From: Streptantibioticus cattleyicolor NRRL 8057 = DSM 46488
Lineage (GTDB): Bacteria; Actinomycetota; Actinomycetes; Streptomycetales; Streptomycetaceae
Length of the DNA: 64,000 nt
NCBI RefSeq assembly: GCF_000240165.1
Contig: NC_017586.1
Coordinates: forward strand, 2,728,001 to 2,792,000
Direction: 5' to 3'
Each line of letters starts with the position of its first letter. Position 1 is the first letter of the stretch. A program made the position numbers and the translations under genes. Below, one piece after another: positions 46,867-57,770 of the stretch. A model generated the notes under the pieces. That model searched no databases. It was given only the letters and a program-made list of their open reading frames with translations, and was not told the origin of the DNA.

Positions 46867-47988
46867 ATGGGTCTCACGAGCAAAAAACTCCTGGTCCTGG
46901 TCATCGTGCTCGCGGTGGCCGTGTTCGTCGCCACGATCTGGCTGTGGCCACGGTTGTCCCGCAAGGGGTTCAAACCGATAGCCGGGCGTGTCGGCCTGCT
47001 CTTCGGCGGGCAGGTGGCGATCCTGGCCGCGCTGGGGCTGGCGATCAACTCGTACTTCGGTTTCTACGCCTCGTTCGCCGATCTGTTCGGCACCCAGCAG
47101 GACCCCGGCCAGGTGGTGGACTACACGGCCAACGGCGGCGGTGGCAAGAACGGCCTGGAGCACGTCGGCTTCCAGGGCGTCGGGGTGCCCGGCGGCGGTT
47201 CGCCGGCCAAGGCGGGCCGCATCGAGAAGGTGCAGATCAAGGGCGAGAAGACCGGGATCACCACGCCGGCCTACGTCTACCTGCCGCCGCAGTACTTCCA
47301 GAAGGCCTACGCCAAGCAGCACTTCCCGGCCGCGGTGATACTCACCGGCTACCCGGGCACCGCCGAGTCGCTGATCACGCGCATGAAGTACCCGCAGACC
47401 GCGACCGAGCACATCCAGCAGGGCCGCATGCAGCCGATGATCATGGTCATGCTGCGCCCCTCGGTGGTGCCGCCGCGCGACACCGAGTGCATGGACGTGC
47501 CCGGCGGCCCGCAGGTGGAGACGTTCTTCACCAAGGACCTGCGGCAGTCCATCTCGGCCAACTACCGGGTGGGCACGGCCGCGGTGAACTGGGGCATCAT
47601 GGGCGACTCCACCGGCGGCTACTGCGCGGTGAAGATGACCATGCGGCACCCGGACGCGTTCTCCTCCGCGGTCTCGCTCTCCGGCTACTACAGCACCCAC
47701 AACGACCCGACCACGGGTGACCTCTTCGGCGGCAGCGCGCAGCTGAAGAACGAGAACGACATGATGTGGTGGCTCAAGCACAAGCCGGCCCCCAACGTGT
47801 GGGTGATGGTGACCAGCAGCAAGGAAGGCGAGTGGAACTACAGCCGCACGATGGCCTTCATCAAGGCGGTGAAGGACCCGATGCAGGTCTCCTCGATCAT
47901 CCTGCCGAGCGGCGGCCACAACTTCACCACGTGGAACCGTGAGCTGCCCACCGCCATCGACAAGCTGGCCCAGCACCTGACGCAGTAA
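46867..47988 (+). CDS. Membrane-anchored alpha/beta-hydrolase (esterase D / antigen 85-like)
   Basis: A 373-residue protein. Two transmembrane helices near residues 6-26 and 40-62 precede an outward-facing esterase domain. The nucleophile elbow is WGIMGDSTGGYCAVKM (Ser in GDSTG), the oxyanion region is VILTGYPGTAES and the catalytic His lies in LPSGGHNFTTWNR. The domain resembles antigen 85/esterase D. It is divergent from the aminoacyl-PG synthase-like gene, which suggests an opposing lipid hydrolase. The start is ATG 46867. It ends at a strong shared terminator with folE. Confidence 0.87.
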   Translation: MGLTSKKLLVLVIVLAVAVFVATIWLWPRLSRKGFKPIAGRVGLLFGGQVAILAALGLAINSYFGFYASFADLFGTQQDPGQVVDYTANGGGGKNGLEHVGFQGVGVPGGGSPAKAGRIEKVQIKGEKTGITTPAYVYLPPQYFQKAYAKQHFPAAVILTGYPGTAESLITRMKYPQTATEHIQQGRMQPMIMVMLRPSVVPPRDTECMDVPGGPQVETFFTKDLRQSISANYRVGTAAVNWGIMGDSTGGYCAVKMTMRHPDAFSSAVSLSGYYSTHNDPTTGDLFGGSAQLKNENDMMWWLKHKPAPNVWVMVTSSKEGEWNYSRTMAFIKAVKDPMQVSSIILPSGGHNFTTWNRELPTAIDKLAQHLTQ

Positions 47989-48016
47989 CCCGGAGCCCAC
48001 CGGGGCGCAACCGTTC

Positions 48017-48055
48017 CGACGCGGCCAGGAAGGCATCGCCTTCCTGGCCGCGTCG
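48017..48055. terminator. Strong bidirectional terminator between esterase and folE
   Basis: Perfect 18-bp arms CGACGCGGCCAGGAAGGC (48017-48034) and GCCTTCCTGGCCGCGTCG (48038-48055) with a 3-base ATC loop, in the gap between two convergent genes. Confidence 0.9.
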
Positions 48056-48075
48056 CCTTTGCCGGCCGGACGCGC

Positions 48076-48684
48076 TCAGCGGGCCAGTATCAGGCTCATC
48101 GCCTCGGCGCGGGTGGCCGGGTCGCGCAGCTGGCCGCGGACGGCCGAGGTGGTGGTCTTGGCGCCCGGCTTGCGGATCCCCCGCATCGACATGCACATGT
48201 GCTCGCACTCGACGACCACGATCACGCCGCGCGGCTCCAGGATGTCCATCAGCGAGTCGGCGATCTGGGTGGTCAGCCGCTCCTGGACCTGGGGGCGGCG
48301 GGCGTAGACGTCCACCAGCCGGGCCAGCTTGGACAGCCCGGTGATCTTGCCGGTGGTGGCCGGGATGTAGCCGACGTGCGCGACGCCGTGGAAGGGCACC
48401 AGGTGGTGCTCACAGGTCGAGTAGACCTCGATGTCCCTCACCAGCACCATCTCGTCGTGACCGAGGTCGAAGGTGGTGGTCAGGACGTCCTCCGGACGTT
48501 GCCACAGCCCGGCGAAGATCTCCTTGTAGGCGCGGGCCACCCGGGCGGGGGTCTCCTGGAGGCCTTCCCGGTCCGGGTCCTCGCCGACCGCGAGCAGCAG
48601 TTCGCGGACGGCGTTCTCGGCCCGCTTCTCGTCGAACTCGCCGGCAGCGTTACCCGCGTCGTTCAGCGTCACCGGGTCGGTCAT
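48076..48684 (-). CDS. folE: GTP cyclohydrolase I FolE
   Basis: First enzyme of folate synthesis, converting GTP to dihydroneopterin triphosphate. The 202-residue product has the zinc and substrate motifs [20 protein letters not shown] and [20 protein letters not shown] (zinc Cys/His), plus the [20 protein letters not shown] tunnel segment. ATG 48684. It lies 145 bases downstream of ftsH on the same strand with a hairpin in between. Confidence 0.97.
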   Translation of the reverse strand: MTDPVTLNDAGNAAGEFDEKRAENAVRELLLAVGEDPDREGLQETPARVARAYKEIFAGLWQRPEDVLTTTFDLGHDEMVLVRDIEVYSTCEHHLVPFHGVAHVGYIPATTGKITGLSKLARLVDVYARRPQVQERLTTQIADSLMDILEPRGVIVVVECEHMCMSMRGIRKPGAKTTTSAVRGQLRDPATRAEAMSLILAR

Positions 48685-48750
48685 GTGCGCCTCGTTCCTG
48701 GTCCTCGTCCCGGCGGGTCCGGATGAGCGCCCGCACGCGGATACGGCGAA

Positions 48751-48786
48751 GCCGTGCCCCCAAGGCTAGAACCCTGGGGGCACGGC
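48751..48786. terminator. Hairpin between ftsH and folE
   Basis: Arms GCCGTGCCCCCA (48751-48762) and TGGGGGCACGGC (48775-48786) are perfect over 12 bp, 44 bases past the minus-strand ftsH stop and 67 bases before folE. Confidence 0.8.
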
Positions 48787-48829
48787 GTTCATTCCGGGCC
48801 GGTCCGCCGGACGGGCGGAGGCGGGCAGG

Positions 48830-50878
48830 TCAGCTCTCGCCGCCCCGGTTCTCCTCCGGCAGCTCGACGGTGTCGGCGGGCTGCTTGACCGTGGAGACGG
48901 TGGGGGCGACGCCGTTGGCACCGGTGGCGCCGTTGGTCAGCGCCAGCTCCCGCGGGGAGAGCACCGGCGGCCGGGTGGAGGGGGTGCGGCGCGGCGAGCC
49001 CGTCCAGGCCGGCCGCGGCGGACGCTTGACCACCGGCTTGAAGATCTCGGCGATCTCCTCCTTGTTGAGCGTCTCCTTCTCCAGGAGCGCCAGCACCAGG
49101 TTGTCCAGGACGTCCCGGTTCTCGACGAGGATCTCCCACGCCTCGTTGTGCGCGGTCTCGATCAGCTTCTTGACCTCTTCGTCGACGAGGCCGGCGACCT
49201 CCTCCGAGTAGTCCCGCTGGTGGCCCATCTCGCGGCCCAGGAACGGCTCGGAGTTGTCGGTGCCGAACTTGATCGCGCCGAGCCGCTCGGTCATGCCGTA
49301 CTGGGTGACCATGGCTCGGGCGGTGGCCGTCGCCTTCTCGATGTCGTTGGCGGCGCCGGTGGTCGGGTCGTGGAAGACCAGCTCCTCGGCGGCGCGCCCG
49401 CCCAGCATGTAGGCGAGCTGGTCGAGCATCTCGTTGCGGGTGGTGGAGTACTTGTCCTCGTCCGGCAGGACCATGGTGTAGCCCAGCGCCCGGCCGCGGG
49501 ACAGGATGGTGATCTTGTGCACCGGGTCGCTGTTCGGAGAGGCCGCCGCGACCAGGGCGTGGCCGCCCTCGTGGTACGCGGTGATCTTCTTCTCCTTGTC
49601 GGACATGATCCGGGTGCGCTTCTGCGGACCGGCCACGACGCGGTCGATGGCCTCGTCCAGCATCTTGTTGTCGATCAGCTTCTTGTCGCTGCGGGCGGTG
49701 AGCAGCGCGGCCTCGTTGAGGACGTTGCTCAGGTCGGCGCCGGTGAAGCCGGGGGTACGCCGGGCCACCGCCTGCAGGTCGACGTCGGGGGCGACCGGCT
49801 TGCCCTTCTGGTGCACCTTGAGGATCTCCAGGCGGCCCTGGAGGTCGGGGCGGTCCACCGCGATCTGCCGGTCGAAACGGCCCGGGCGCAGCAGCGCCGG
49901 GTCGAGGATGTCCGGCCGGTTGGTGGCCGCGATCAGGATGACCCCGCCCTTGACGTCGAAGCCGTCCATCTCGACGAGCAGCTGGTTGAGCGTCTGCTCG
50001 CGCTCGTCGTGGCCGCCGCCGAGGCCCGCGCCGCGGTGCCGGCCGACGGCGTCGATCTCGTCGACGAAGACGATCGCCGGGGCGTTCGCCTTGGCTTGCT
50101 CGAACAGGTCGCGGACCCGGGAGGCACCGACGCCGACGAACATCTCGACGAAGTCGGAACCGGAGATCGAGTAGAACGGCACCCCGGCCTCACCGGCCAC
50201 GGCGCGCGCCAGCAGCGTCTTGCCGGTGCCGGGCGGGCCGTAGAGGAGCACGCCCTTGGGGATCTTCGCGCCGACGGCCTGGAACTTGGCCGGCTCCTGG
50301 AGGAACTCCTTGATCTCCTGGAGCTCCTCGACCGCCTCGTCGGCCCCCGCCACGTCGGAGAACGTGGTCTTCGGGGTGTCCTTGGTGATCAGCTTGGCCT
50401 TGGACTTCCCGAAGTTCATCACCCGGGAGCCGCCGCCCTGCATCTGGTTCATCAGGAACAGGAAGACCACGACGATGAGCACGAAGGGCAGCAGCGAGAG
50501 CAGGATCCCGACGAACGGGTTCTGCTTCGACGGCGAGACGGTGTAACCGTCGGTGAGCTTGCCGTTGTGCGCGTCGTACTGGGCCTGGAGCTGCTTGGCG
50601 AGGTCGGCGGCCTGCGTCTCGCCGACGTAGCTCGCCTTGATCTTGTCGCTGCCGGCCACCTTCTGACCGGGGGCGAGCAGGACCGAGATGGTCTGCTCGT
50701 CACCGGTGGTGATCTTGACCGACTTGGCGATGCCGGTGTCGATTGCGTTGACGACCTGGCCGGTGTCCACAGTCTTGTAGCCGCCCGTCGAACCGACGAC
50801 CTGCATCAAGACGACCACGGCGAGGACGGCCAGCACGATCCACATGACCGGCCCACGGAAGTAGCGTTTGACGTCCAT
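48830..50878 (-). CDS. ftsH: ATP-dependent zinc metalloprotease FtsH
   Basis: Membrane AAA protease that degrades short-lived and misassembled membrane proteins. The 682-residue product has transmembrane helices at about 10-28 and 112-132 around a short outer domain, Walker [21 protein letters not shown], the second region of homology [20 protein letters not shown] and zinc site [13 protein letters not shown] Pro/Thr-rich C-terminal tail ends at 48830. [13 protein letters not shown] is taken as the N terminus by family comparison. A GCAGGAGGG motif lies farther upstream (about 50903), so an earlier start at 50914 cannot be excluded. It is followed by folE. Confidence 0.96.
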   Translation of the reverse strand: MDVKRYFRGPVMWIVLAVLAVVVLMQVVGSTGGYKTVDTGQVVNAIDTGIAKSVKITTGDEQTISVLLAPGQKVAGSDKIKASYVGETQAADLAKQLQAQYDAHNGKLTDGYTVSPSKQNPFVGILLSLLPFVLIVVVFLFLMNQMQGGGSRVMNFGKSKAKLITKDTPKTTFSDVAGADEAVEELQEIKEFLQEPAKFQAVGAKIPKGVLLYGPPGTGKTLLARAVAGEAGVPFYSISGSDFVEMFVGVGASRVRDLFEQAKANAPAIVFVDEIDAVGRHRGAGLGGGHDEREQTLNQLLVEMDGFDVKGGVILIAATNRPDILDPALLRPGRFDRQIAVDRPDLQGRLEILKVHQKGKPVAPDVDLQAVARRTPGFTGADLSNVLNEAALLTARSDKKLIDNKMLDEAIDRVVAGPQKRTRIMSDKEKKITAYHEGGHALVAAASPNSDPVHKITILSRGRALGYTMVLPDEDKYSTTRNEMLDQLAYMLGGRAAEELVFHDPTTGAANDIEKATATARAMVTQYGMTERLGAIKFGTDNSEPFLGREMGHQRDYSEEVAGLVDEEVKKLIETAHNEAWEILVENRDVLDNLVLALLEKETLNKEEIAEIFKPVVKRPPRPAWTGSPRRTPSTRPPVLSPRELALTNGATGANGVAPTVSTVKQPADTVELPEENRGGES

Positions 50879-51093
50879 CCATGCGGGGCGAGAACGCCCC
50901 GTCCCTCCTGCCATAGTGAGAGCACCCCGGCCATGACGGCCGCTGTGCGCCAGCTAGGTGTATGACCCGACCTTCGGACGGTACCTCAGCATTGTCACCC
51001 GACGACGCCGAGGACCGTTAACAAACCCCTCTTCCCTTGCTCCAACGGCAGGAAACCGCGATCCGTTCCAAGGGGGCCGCATCCAGTGTGCGG

Positions 51094-51648
<555 letters not shown>

Positions 51649-51686
51649 CCGCGCTACTTCCTGCAAGGGCCCTGCGGCTCGGTACG

Positions 51687-52718
51687 TCAGGGGGCCTCGG
51701 TCGCCCGCCGGAAGACCAGTCTGCCATTGCCGCGCCGCGCCTCGACGCCCCCGGGCAGGTTGATGGGGCCCTGACCTCGCCAGTCGGTGATCAGCCGGTC
51801 GGTCTCCTCGACGTGCCGGGCGAAGAGCGAGCCGCTCGGGCTGCCCGCGCCGACCGCCGCCGCCCGCAGCACCCGGCGGCGCACCGCCACCGGCAGCGCC
51901 CGCAGCTTGGCCACCTCCAGGGCGCCGTCCGGGTCCCCGGCCACCCGGGCCTCGTGGCCGGCCGCCGCCGCCCACTGGTCGAGCGCGTCGGCGTCGTCCC
52001 GGAAGAGCTGGGCGGTACGGGCGAGGGAGGCGACCACGCCACGGCCGAGCGACTTCTCCAGCACCGGCAGCGCCTCGTGGCGGACCCGGGCACGGGTGTA
52101 GGACGGGTCGGCGTTGTGCGGGTCCTCCCATACGTCGATGCCCTGGGCGAGACATGCCTGGCGGGTGGTGTCGCGGTCGAGGAGCAGGAAGGGGCGGCGG
52201 TAACGGCCGCCGGGGCCGGAGACGGCGGCCATGCCGGACAGCGACCGGGTGCCGGAACCGCGGGCGAGCCCCAGCAGCACCGTCTCGGCCTGGTCGTCGC
52301 GGGTGTGACCGAGCAGCACGGCGACCGCGCCGAGGGATTCGCTGGCGGCCGAGAGCGCGGCGTAGCGGGCCTCCCGGGCGGCGGCCTCCGGCCCGCCCTG
52401 GCGGCCCACGGTGACCCCGAGCGCCTCCACCGGGTCCAGCCCGAAGGCGCGCAGCCGGGCCGCCACGTCCAGCGCCCGGGCGGTGGAGCCGGACTGGAGA
52501 CCGTGGTCGACGGTGACCGCGCCGGCCCGCAGCGGGAGTTTGCGGGCCTCGAAGGCGAGGGCCGAGGCCAGCGCCATCGAGTCGGCGCCGCCGCTGCACG
52601 CGGCGAGCACCAGGGGACGGCTCTGCGACGCGCCCGGACGGGCGTGGTCGTGGAGCACGTCGTGGAGTACGCGGCGGACCGCCAGGCGTATCGCGGCGAC
52701 CGCAGGATGGGGACCCAT
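51687..52718 (-). CDS. tilS: tRNA(Ile)-lysidine synthetase TilS
   Basis: Modifies C34 of the CAU-anticodon isoleucine tRNA to lysidine, using ATP and lysine. The 343-residue N-type PP-loop ATPase has the P loop [19 protein letters not shown], the [20 protein letters not shown] motif and a helical C-terminal part. ATG 52718 is chosen with GGAGGG 6 bases upstream (CTCCC on the plus strand); ATG 52724 two codons earlier is too close to that site. It is upstream of hpt. Confidence 0.95.
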   Translation of the reverse strand: MGPHPAVAAIRLAVRRVLHDVLHDHARPGASQSRPLVLAACSGGADSMALASALAFEARKLPLRAGAVTVDHGLQSGSTARALDVAARLRAFGLDPVEALGVTVGRQGGPEAAAREARYAALSAASESLGAVAVLLGHTRDDQAETVLLGLARGSGTRSLSGMAAVSGPGGRYRRPFLLLDRDTTRQACLAQGIDVWEDPHNADPSYTRARVRHEALPVLEKSLGRGVVASLARTAQLFRDDADALDQWAAAAGHEARVAGDPDGALEVAKLRALPVAVRRRVLRAAAVGAGSPSGSLFARHVEETDRLITDWRGQGPINLPGGVEARRGNGRLVFRRATEAP

Positions 52719-52886
52719 GTCCATTCCCTCCTGAGAGAACACACCCCTGCCCGGCAACGTTCGGGAGGCGTGAGCGGGTGACGGAGCGTAGCTGAATGGT
52801 GACAGATACGACGTGTTACCCGAGCATCGCACGCCTACCCGACCGACATGGTCCCTCGGACGGGTGAACTACGGGGCGCGCGGGGA

Positions 52887-54047
52887 TCAGGTTTCCGACC
52901 TGCGGTGCACCCTGGCGATCCACTCCGCCGGTTTGGCGATCTCCGTCTTGGTGGGCAGCGTGTTGGGCGAGGTCCACACCCGGTTGAACCCCTCCATGCC
53001 GACCTGGTCGACCACGGCGCGTACGAACCGCTCGCCGTCCCGGTACTGGCGCAGCTTGGCGTCGAGGCCGAGCAGCCGGCGCAGCGCCTGGTCGAGGCGG
53101 CCGGCCCCGGAGGCGCGGCGGCGCTGGAACTTCTCGCGGATCTCGGCGACGGAGGGGACGACCTCGGGGCCGACGCCGTCCATCACGTAGTCCGCGTGGC
53201 CCTCCAGCAGCGACATGACGGCGGTGAGCCGGGCCAGGATCTCCCGCTGGGCCGGGGTCTGCACCAGCTCCACCAGGCTGCGGCCCTCGCCCGGCGGCTC
53301 CTCCTCGCCCCGCGAGGCGACCAGCGAGCCGACCGCCTCGCGCAGCCGCTCCAGCAGGGTGACCGGGTCGATCTCGGTCTGCCCCAGGAACTCCTGGATC
53401 TCCGACTCGATGTGGTCGCGCAGCCAGGGCACCGCGGAGAACTGGGTGCGGTGGGTCTCCTCGTGCAGGCAGACCCACAGCCGGAAGTCGTGCGGTTCGA
53501 CGTCGAGCTCCCGCTCCACGTGCACGATGTTGGGCGCCACCAGCAGCAGCCGGCCGGTGCGCGGGACGCCGGGGGCCGGGTCGGCCGGGCCCGCGGGCAG
53601 GTCCCGGGCGGCCGGGGCGAACGTCTCGTACTGGCCCAGCACCCGGGAGGAGAGGAACGACAGCAGGGCGCCGACCTCGACGCCGGTGACCTTGCCGCCG
53701 ACCGCGCCGAGCACCGCGCCGCCGGGCAGCGGGCCGCGCCGGGTCCGCATCTTCTCCAGCAGCGGGCGCAGCAGCTCACGGAAGCCGGCCACGTTGGCCT
53801 TGATCCAGCCGGGCCGGTCGACCACGAGCACGGGGGTGCCGTGCTGCTGCCCTTCCGGTCCGCCGATGCCGTACATCCGGGTGAACGCCCGGACGTGCTC
53901 CTCCGACGCCTGGGCGTGGCGGCGCAGCTCGGCGACGACGGCGCGGGCCTCGTCGCGGCTGACTTCGGGCCCGGGGCGTACCAGGCGGGTCGCGGTCGCC
54001 GCCGCGAGGTTCCAGTCGACCATCTCGGCACCACCGATGCTCGTCAT
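52887..54047 (-). CDS. Zinc-dependent metalloprotease (DUF2342 family)
   Basis: A 386-residue soluble protein of the actinobacterial DUF2342 group, sometimes named coenzyme F420 biosynthesis-associated protein. The zinc motif is [13 protein letters not shown] (HExxH-like, HEETH), preceded by [20 protein letters not shown], with a likely third ligand region [20 protein letters not shown]. The start is ATG 54047. It lies upstream of tilS on the same strand after 168 bases. The substrate is unknown; the F420 link is only historical naming. Confidence 0.85.
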   Translation of the reverse strand: MTSIGGAEMVDWNLAAATATRLVRPGPEVSRDEARAVVAELRRHAQASEEHVRAFTRMYGIGGPEGQQHGTPVLVVDRPGWIKANVAGFRELLRPLLEKMRTRRGPLPGGAVLGAVGGKVTGVEVGALLSFLSSRVLGQYETFAPAARDLPAGPADPAPGVPRTGRLLLVAPNIVHVERELDVEPHDFRLWVCLHEETHRTQFSAVPWLRDHIESEIQEFLGQTEIDPVTLLERLREAVGSLVASRGEEEPPGEGRSLVELVQTPAQREILARLTAVMSLLEGHADYVMDGVGPEVVPSVAEIREKFQRRRASGAGRLDQALRRLLGLDAKLRQYRDGERFVRAVVDQVGMEGFNRVWTSPNTLPTKTEIAKPAEWIARVHRRSET

Positions 54048-54224
54048 GGCTTCACGGTACGTGGCGCACCGGGGTTTTGGCTGCGGTGCGCCCGGGGCGC
54101 GGTGGCCGGCGGGGCGTGCAACCGGCACCCGGTGGCCGCCCGTCGGGGCTGCGCGACACCGCTGGATACTGGTGATGAGAGACTTGGCTGCCAGAATCAT
54201 GTGCTGATCATGCTTGGAGGAGCC

Positions 54225-54722
54225 TTGGAGTTCGACGTCACGATCGAGATCCCGAAGGGTTCGCGCAACAAGTACGAGGTGGACCACGAGACCGGTCGTA
54301 TCCGCCTGGACCGCCGGCTCTTCACCTCGACCAGCTACCCGGCGGACTACGGCTTCGTCGAGAACACCCTCGGCGAGGACGGCGACCCGCTGGACGCGCT
54401 CGTGCTGCTCGACGAGCCGACCTTCCCGGGCTGCCTCATCCGGTGCCGCGCGATCGGCATGTTCCGGATGACCGACGAGGCCGGCGGCGACGACAAGCTG
54501 CTGTGCGTCCCGGCGTCCGACCCGCGGGTGGAGCACCTGCGTGACATCCATCACGTGAGCGAGTTCGACCGGCTGGAGATCCAGCACTTCTTCGAGGTCT
54601 ACAAGGACCTGGAGCCCGGCAAGTCCGTGGAGGGCGCCAGCTGGGTGGGGCGCGCCGAGGCCGAGGCCGAGGTGGAGCGTTCCGTCAAGCGGCTGGCCGA
54701 GTCCGGCAAGGCGCACCACTGA
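54225..54722 (+). CDS. ppa: Inorganic pyrophosphatase (class I)
   Basis: Hydrolyses pyrophosphate in the cytoplasm. The 165-residue product has [20 protein letters not shown], the signature Asp motif [15 protein letters not shown] and [13 protein letters not shown] with [14 protein letters not shown]. The TTG at 54225 is chosen because the conserved [11 protein letters not shown] follows at once and GGAGGAG lies just upstream (54216-54222). An ATG at 54210 would add MLGGA. It is divergent from the metalloprotease gene and convergent with the exporter gene. Confidence 0.95.
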   Translation: MEFDVTIEIPKGSRNKYEVDHETGRIRLDRRLFTSTSYPADYGFVENTLGEDGDPLDALVLLDEPTFPGCLIRCRAIGMFRMTDEAGGDDKLLCVPASDPRVEHLRDIHHVSEFDRLEIQHFFEVYKDLEPGKSVEGASWVGRAEAEAEVERSVKRLAESGKAHH

Positions 54723-54746
54723 CGTCCGCCTCCCGGCGGCCCGGCG

Positions 54747-54777
54747 GACCCCCGCGAGAACGCCGCTCGCGGGGGTC
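54747..54777. terminator. Terminator between ppa and the convergent exporter gene
   Basis: Perfect 12-bp arms GACCCCCGCGAG (54747-54758) and CTCGCGGGGGTC (54766-54777) with a 7-base loop, then TTC on the plus strand; 25 bases after the ppa stop. Confidence 0.85.
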
Positions 54778-54803
54778 TTCGCGTCCCGGTGGACGTACCC
54801 CGG

Positions 54804-56432
54804 TCAGAAGCCCCGGGTGCGCTTGGCGGCGCGGCGCGGTCCGGCGCCCAGCGGCACCCGGATGACCATCCGGGCGATCTCGCCGCCGAGGTTGACCCCG
54901 ATGGCCACCGCGAGCGCCAGCGCCACCGCCTTGGCCAGCGAGGCGACTCCCTGCACCTGCCGGCCCTGGGTGAAGGCGAGCAGCCCGAAGTAGGTCGCGC
55001 TGCCCGGCAGCAGCGGGCCGATGGCGGCGGTGACGTAGGGCAGCGCGGAGGCGTAGCGGTACCGGGAGAGCAGCTGGCCGAAGAGGCCGACGAGGCCGGC
55101 GGCGACCGCGGTGGCCGCGATGGCGTTGAGCCGGCCCTGCTGGGTGAGGCTGCCGTAGGTGACCCAGGCCACGCCGCCGTTGAGGGTGACCACCGGGAGC
55201 ACGCCGCGTTCGCACTGGAGCAGTACGGCGAAGGCCAGGGTGAGCACCATGGCGGCGAGCAGTTGCACCGGCGGGTCGTGGAAGGCGCCGAGCGCCTCCT
55301 CGGGGTGGAGCTGGGCGCCGACGGTGACGCCGACGTAGAGCACCATCGACACCCCGAAGACGATGCCGATGATCAGGTAGAGCACTTCCAGCAGCCGGGC
55401 CGAGGCGGTGATGTAGAAGCCGGTCAGCCCGTCCTGCACGCCGGCCACCAGGGCGCGCCCGGGGATGAGCGCGTAGAGCCCGCCGGTGATCACCGCCGAG
55501 GACTTCACATGGCCGCCGCCGGGCAGGTGGTGGCCGAAGAGGGTGATCAGCACGCCCAGCGCGGCGGCCGGCATGGCGGCGGAGACGAACTGGTAGAACT
55601 CCGGCAGCCCGCGTCCGGCGCACAGCCAGGCGAGCCGGTCGCCGAGCATGGCGCCGACGGCCGCGGCGGCGAAGACCGTGGGGCCGCCGCCCACCAGCAT
55701 GCTGGCCGCGCCCGCCAGCACCCCGGCGGCGAGGGTGAGCAGCCAGCCGGGGTACGGATGGCGGTTGCGGCGGATCTCGGCGAGGGCGCGGTAGGCGTCC
55801 TCCAGGGTGGCCTCGTGCGCGGTGATGTCGTCGATGAGCCGGTAGACGGCGGCGAGCCGGGTGTAGTCGGTGCCCCGGCGGCGTACCGTCCGCGAGGCGC
55901 TGACCGGGTCCTCGACCAGCGAGGGCTGGTAGGTGATGGACAGCAGGGTGAAGGTGACGGTGGGCTCGACGCGGTCGAGGCCGTAGGCGTGGGCGACGCC
56001 GAACATGGCGGCCTCCACGTCCTCCGCGCCCTCGCCGCCGGCCAGCAGCAGTTCGCCGATGCGCAGCGTCAGGTCGAGGATGCGGGGTACCGGCGGCCCT
56101 TCGGCCTCGGCCTTCTCGGCGGTCTCCGGCGCCGGGCGTTCGGCCACCGGCATCCGCAGCATGGCGCGCATCCGGTCCTGCCAGGGGGCGTCCCGGGCCA
56201 GCCGGACCACCGGGATGCCCTCGGGCGGGGTGAAGGCGGGCGGGGGCGCCGGGGCGGTGGCGGAGGCGCCGGACGGGGGCGCGAAGGCGGACCCCTCGGG
56301 CTCGGGCGGCGGCGGCAGCGGTACGCCCAGCGGCGGGGTGAAGGCGGAATGCGCCTCGTCGGATTCGGGCTTGGCGTCCTGCGCGCCCGGAGCCGGGTAC
56401 TCCCCCGTCCGCTCGCTCTCCCTCACCTGCAC
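54804..56432 (-). CDS. Threonine/serine exporter ThrE family protein
   Basis: A 542-residue membrane protein. The disordered Pro/Ala/Glu-rich N terminus (about 120 residues, with repeated FTPP-type motifs) is followed by a cytoplasmic domain (ILDLTLRIGELLLAGGEGAE) and about ten helices in two blocks (DUF1212 and DUF3815 type). GGGLYALIPGRALVAGVQDG-like loops are typical of ThrE, which exports threonine and serine. GTG 56432 is preceded by GAGGGA about 5 bases away. It is convergent with ppa. The substrate is inferred only from the family. Confidence 0.88.
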   Translation of the reverse strand: MQVRESERTGEYPAPGAQDAKPESDEAHSAFTPPLGVPLPPPPEPEGSAFAPPSGASATAPAPPPAFTPPEGIPVVRLARDAPWQDRMRAMLRMPVAERPAPETAEKAEAEGPPVPRILDLTLRIGELLLAGGEGAEDVEAAMFGVAHAYGLDRVEPTVTFTLLSITYQPSLVEDPVSASRTVRRRGTDYTRLAAVYRLIDDITAHEATLEDAYRALAEIRRNRHPYPGWLLTLAAGVLAGAASMLVGGGPTVFAAAAVGAMLGDRLAWLCAGRGLPEFYQFVSAAMPAAALGVLITLFGHHLPGGGHVKSSAVITGGLYALIPGRALVAGVQDGLTGFYITASARLLEVLYLIIGIVFGVSMVLYVGVTVGAQLHPEEALGAFHDPPVQLLAAMVLTLAFAVLLQCERGVLPVVTLNGGVAWVTYGSLTQQGRLNAIAATAVAAGLVGLFGQLLSRYRYASALPYVTAAIGPLLPGSATYFGLLAFTQGRQVQGVASLAKAVALALAVAIGVNLGGEIARMVIRVPLGAGPRRAAKRTRGF

Positions 56433-56554
56433 CGCTCCCTCGCCCCGGCCTGCCCCGGGGCACGCGTCGTCCACTGCCTCGAACTTTACGGACAGTGTGG
56501 CGGGTGCCCGAAGGGGGCGGCGGGTAAGCGTTGCGGCGGCTGGGGCCGGTGGGG

Positions 56555-57265
56555 TCAGCGCTTGCCGGCGCGGTGGCGGCCCCGCCCCGGCGCCTGGCGC
56601 GGCGCGGGGACGGTGCCGTGGGCGGCGGGGGCCGGGGTGCGGGCGGCCCTGCGGCGGGCCCGCAGGTATTCGATGGCGATCGGGACCACCGAGACGAGGA
56701 CGATCACGATGAAGATCGCCTCGATGTTGTCGCGGACGAAGGCGATCCGTCCCAGCAGCGAGCCGAGCACGGTGACCCCGGCGCCCCACAGCACGCCGCC
56801 GACGCAGTTGAAGGCGATGAAGGTGCGGTAGTTCATCCGGCTGACGCCGGCGATGATCGGGGTGAAGGTGCGGACCACCGGTACGAAGCGGGCGAGCAGG
56901 ATCGACTTGGGGCCCTGGCGCTCGAAGAACTCGTGGGCCTTCTCCACGTTCTCCTGCTTGAACAGCCGGGAGTTGGGGCGGCGGAAGAGCGCGGGGCCGA
57001 CCTTGCGGCCGAACAGGTAGCCGGTCTGGTCGCCGAGGACGGCAGCCACCGCCACCAGGGCGCACACCATCCACAGCGGGTAGTGCAGGTACTTGTGGCC
57101 GGCCACCAGCATGCCGGTGGTGAACAGCAGCGAGTCGCCGGGCAGGAAGAAGCCGATCAGCAGGCCGGACTCGGCAAACACGACCACCAGGATGCCGATC
57201 AGTCCGAAGGACTGGATCAGCTGGTCGGCGTTGAGCCACGCGGGCCCCAGGGCGAGGGTCGTCAC
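56555..57265 (-). CDS. DedA family membrane protein
   Basis: A 236-residue DedA protein with re-entrant and transmembrane helices. Signature: FAESGLLIGFFLPGDSLLFT near the N terminus, YLFGRKVGPALFRRP and the F-x3-R-x3-P motif ARFVPVVRTFTPIIAGVSRM. DedA proteins of the UptA type recycle undecaprenyl phosphate across the membrane. GTG 57265 is chosen because the first helix follows; upstream in-frame sequence is not conserved. It is divergent from the YbjQ gene. A second DedA gene begins at 63499. Confidence 0.92.
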   Translation of the reverse strand: MTTLALGPAWLNADQLIQSFGLIGILVVVFAESGLLIGFFLPGDSLLFTTGMLVAGHKYLHYPLWMVCALVAVAAVLGDQTGYLFGRKVGPALFRRPNSRLFKQENVEKAHEFFERQGPKSILLARFVPVVRTFTPIIAGVSRMNYRTFIAFNCVGGVLWGAGVTVLGSLLGRIAFVRDNIEAIFIVIVLVSVVPIAIEYLRARRRAARTPAPAAHGTVPAPRQAPGRGRHRAGKR

Positions 57266-57401
57266 AGGTGGCGTGCTCCTGGTCGTCGGCCGTCGGCGAG
57301 GGCCTGGGCGGTCGGGTCGCTTCCCCCCGGTAGGAACGCGCTGCGGCAACCGGGGGTTCCCCCCGAGCGTACCGGCGGCGGGGCCGGGCAGGATTGGGCC
57401 C

Positions 57402-57770
57402 ATGGGAATCGACGACTACGGTGGCGGCCCGCAGCCGCACACCGATGTGCTGGTGGTCACCACCAACGACGTGCCGGGCCACACCGTGGAGAAGGTGATC
57501 GGCGAGGTCTTCGGCCTCACCGTGCGCTCCCGCCACCTGGGCAGCCAGATCGGGGCGGGGCTGAAGTCCATGCTCGGCGGCGAACTGAAGGGGCTCACCA
57601 AGACCCTGGTGGAGACCCGCAACCAGGCGATGGCCCGACTGATCGAACAGGCCCGCACCCGCGGTGCCAACGCCGTCCTCGCCATGCGCTTCGACGTCAC
57701 CGAAGCCGCCGACATCGGCACCGAGGTCTGCGCCTACGGCACCGCCGTCGTCCTCGCCCCCCAGGCGTGA
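57402..57770 (+). CDS. YbjQ/UPF0145 family protein
   Basis: A 122-residue soluble protein: DVLVVTTNDVPGHTVEKVIG, GLTVRSRHLGSQIGAGLKSM and TRGANAVLAMRFDVTEAADI. It matches the pentameric YbjQ family (formerly DUF74, heavy-metal-binding-like). The true function is unknown. The start is ATG 57402. It is divergent from DedA and followed by a gene-free region. Confidence 0.9.
   Translation: MGIDDYGGGPQPHTDVLVVTTNDVPGHTVEKVIGEVFGLTVRSRHLGSQIGAGLKSMLGGELKGLTKTLVETRNQAMARLIEQARTRGANAVLAMRFDVTEAADIGTEVCAYGTAVVLAPQA

Noticed and set aside
48735-48790. Copy of the disA/mutY palindromic repeat
   Set aside because: It also contains GCGAAGCC but its stem is GCCGTGCCCCCA/TGGGGGCACGGC, a different hairpin that serves as the ftsH terminator.
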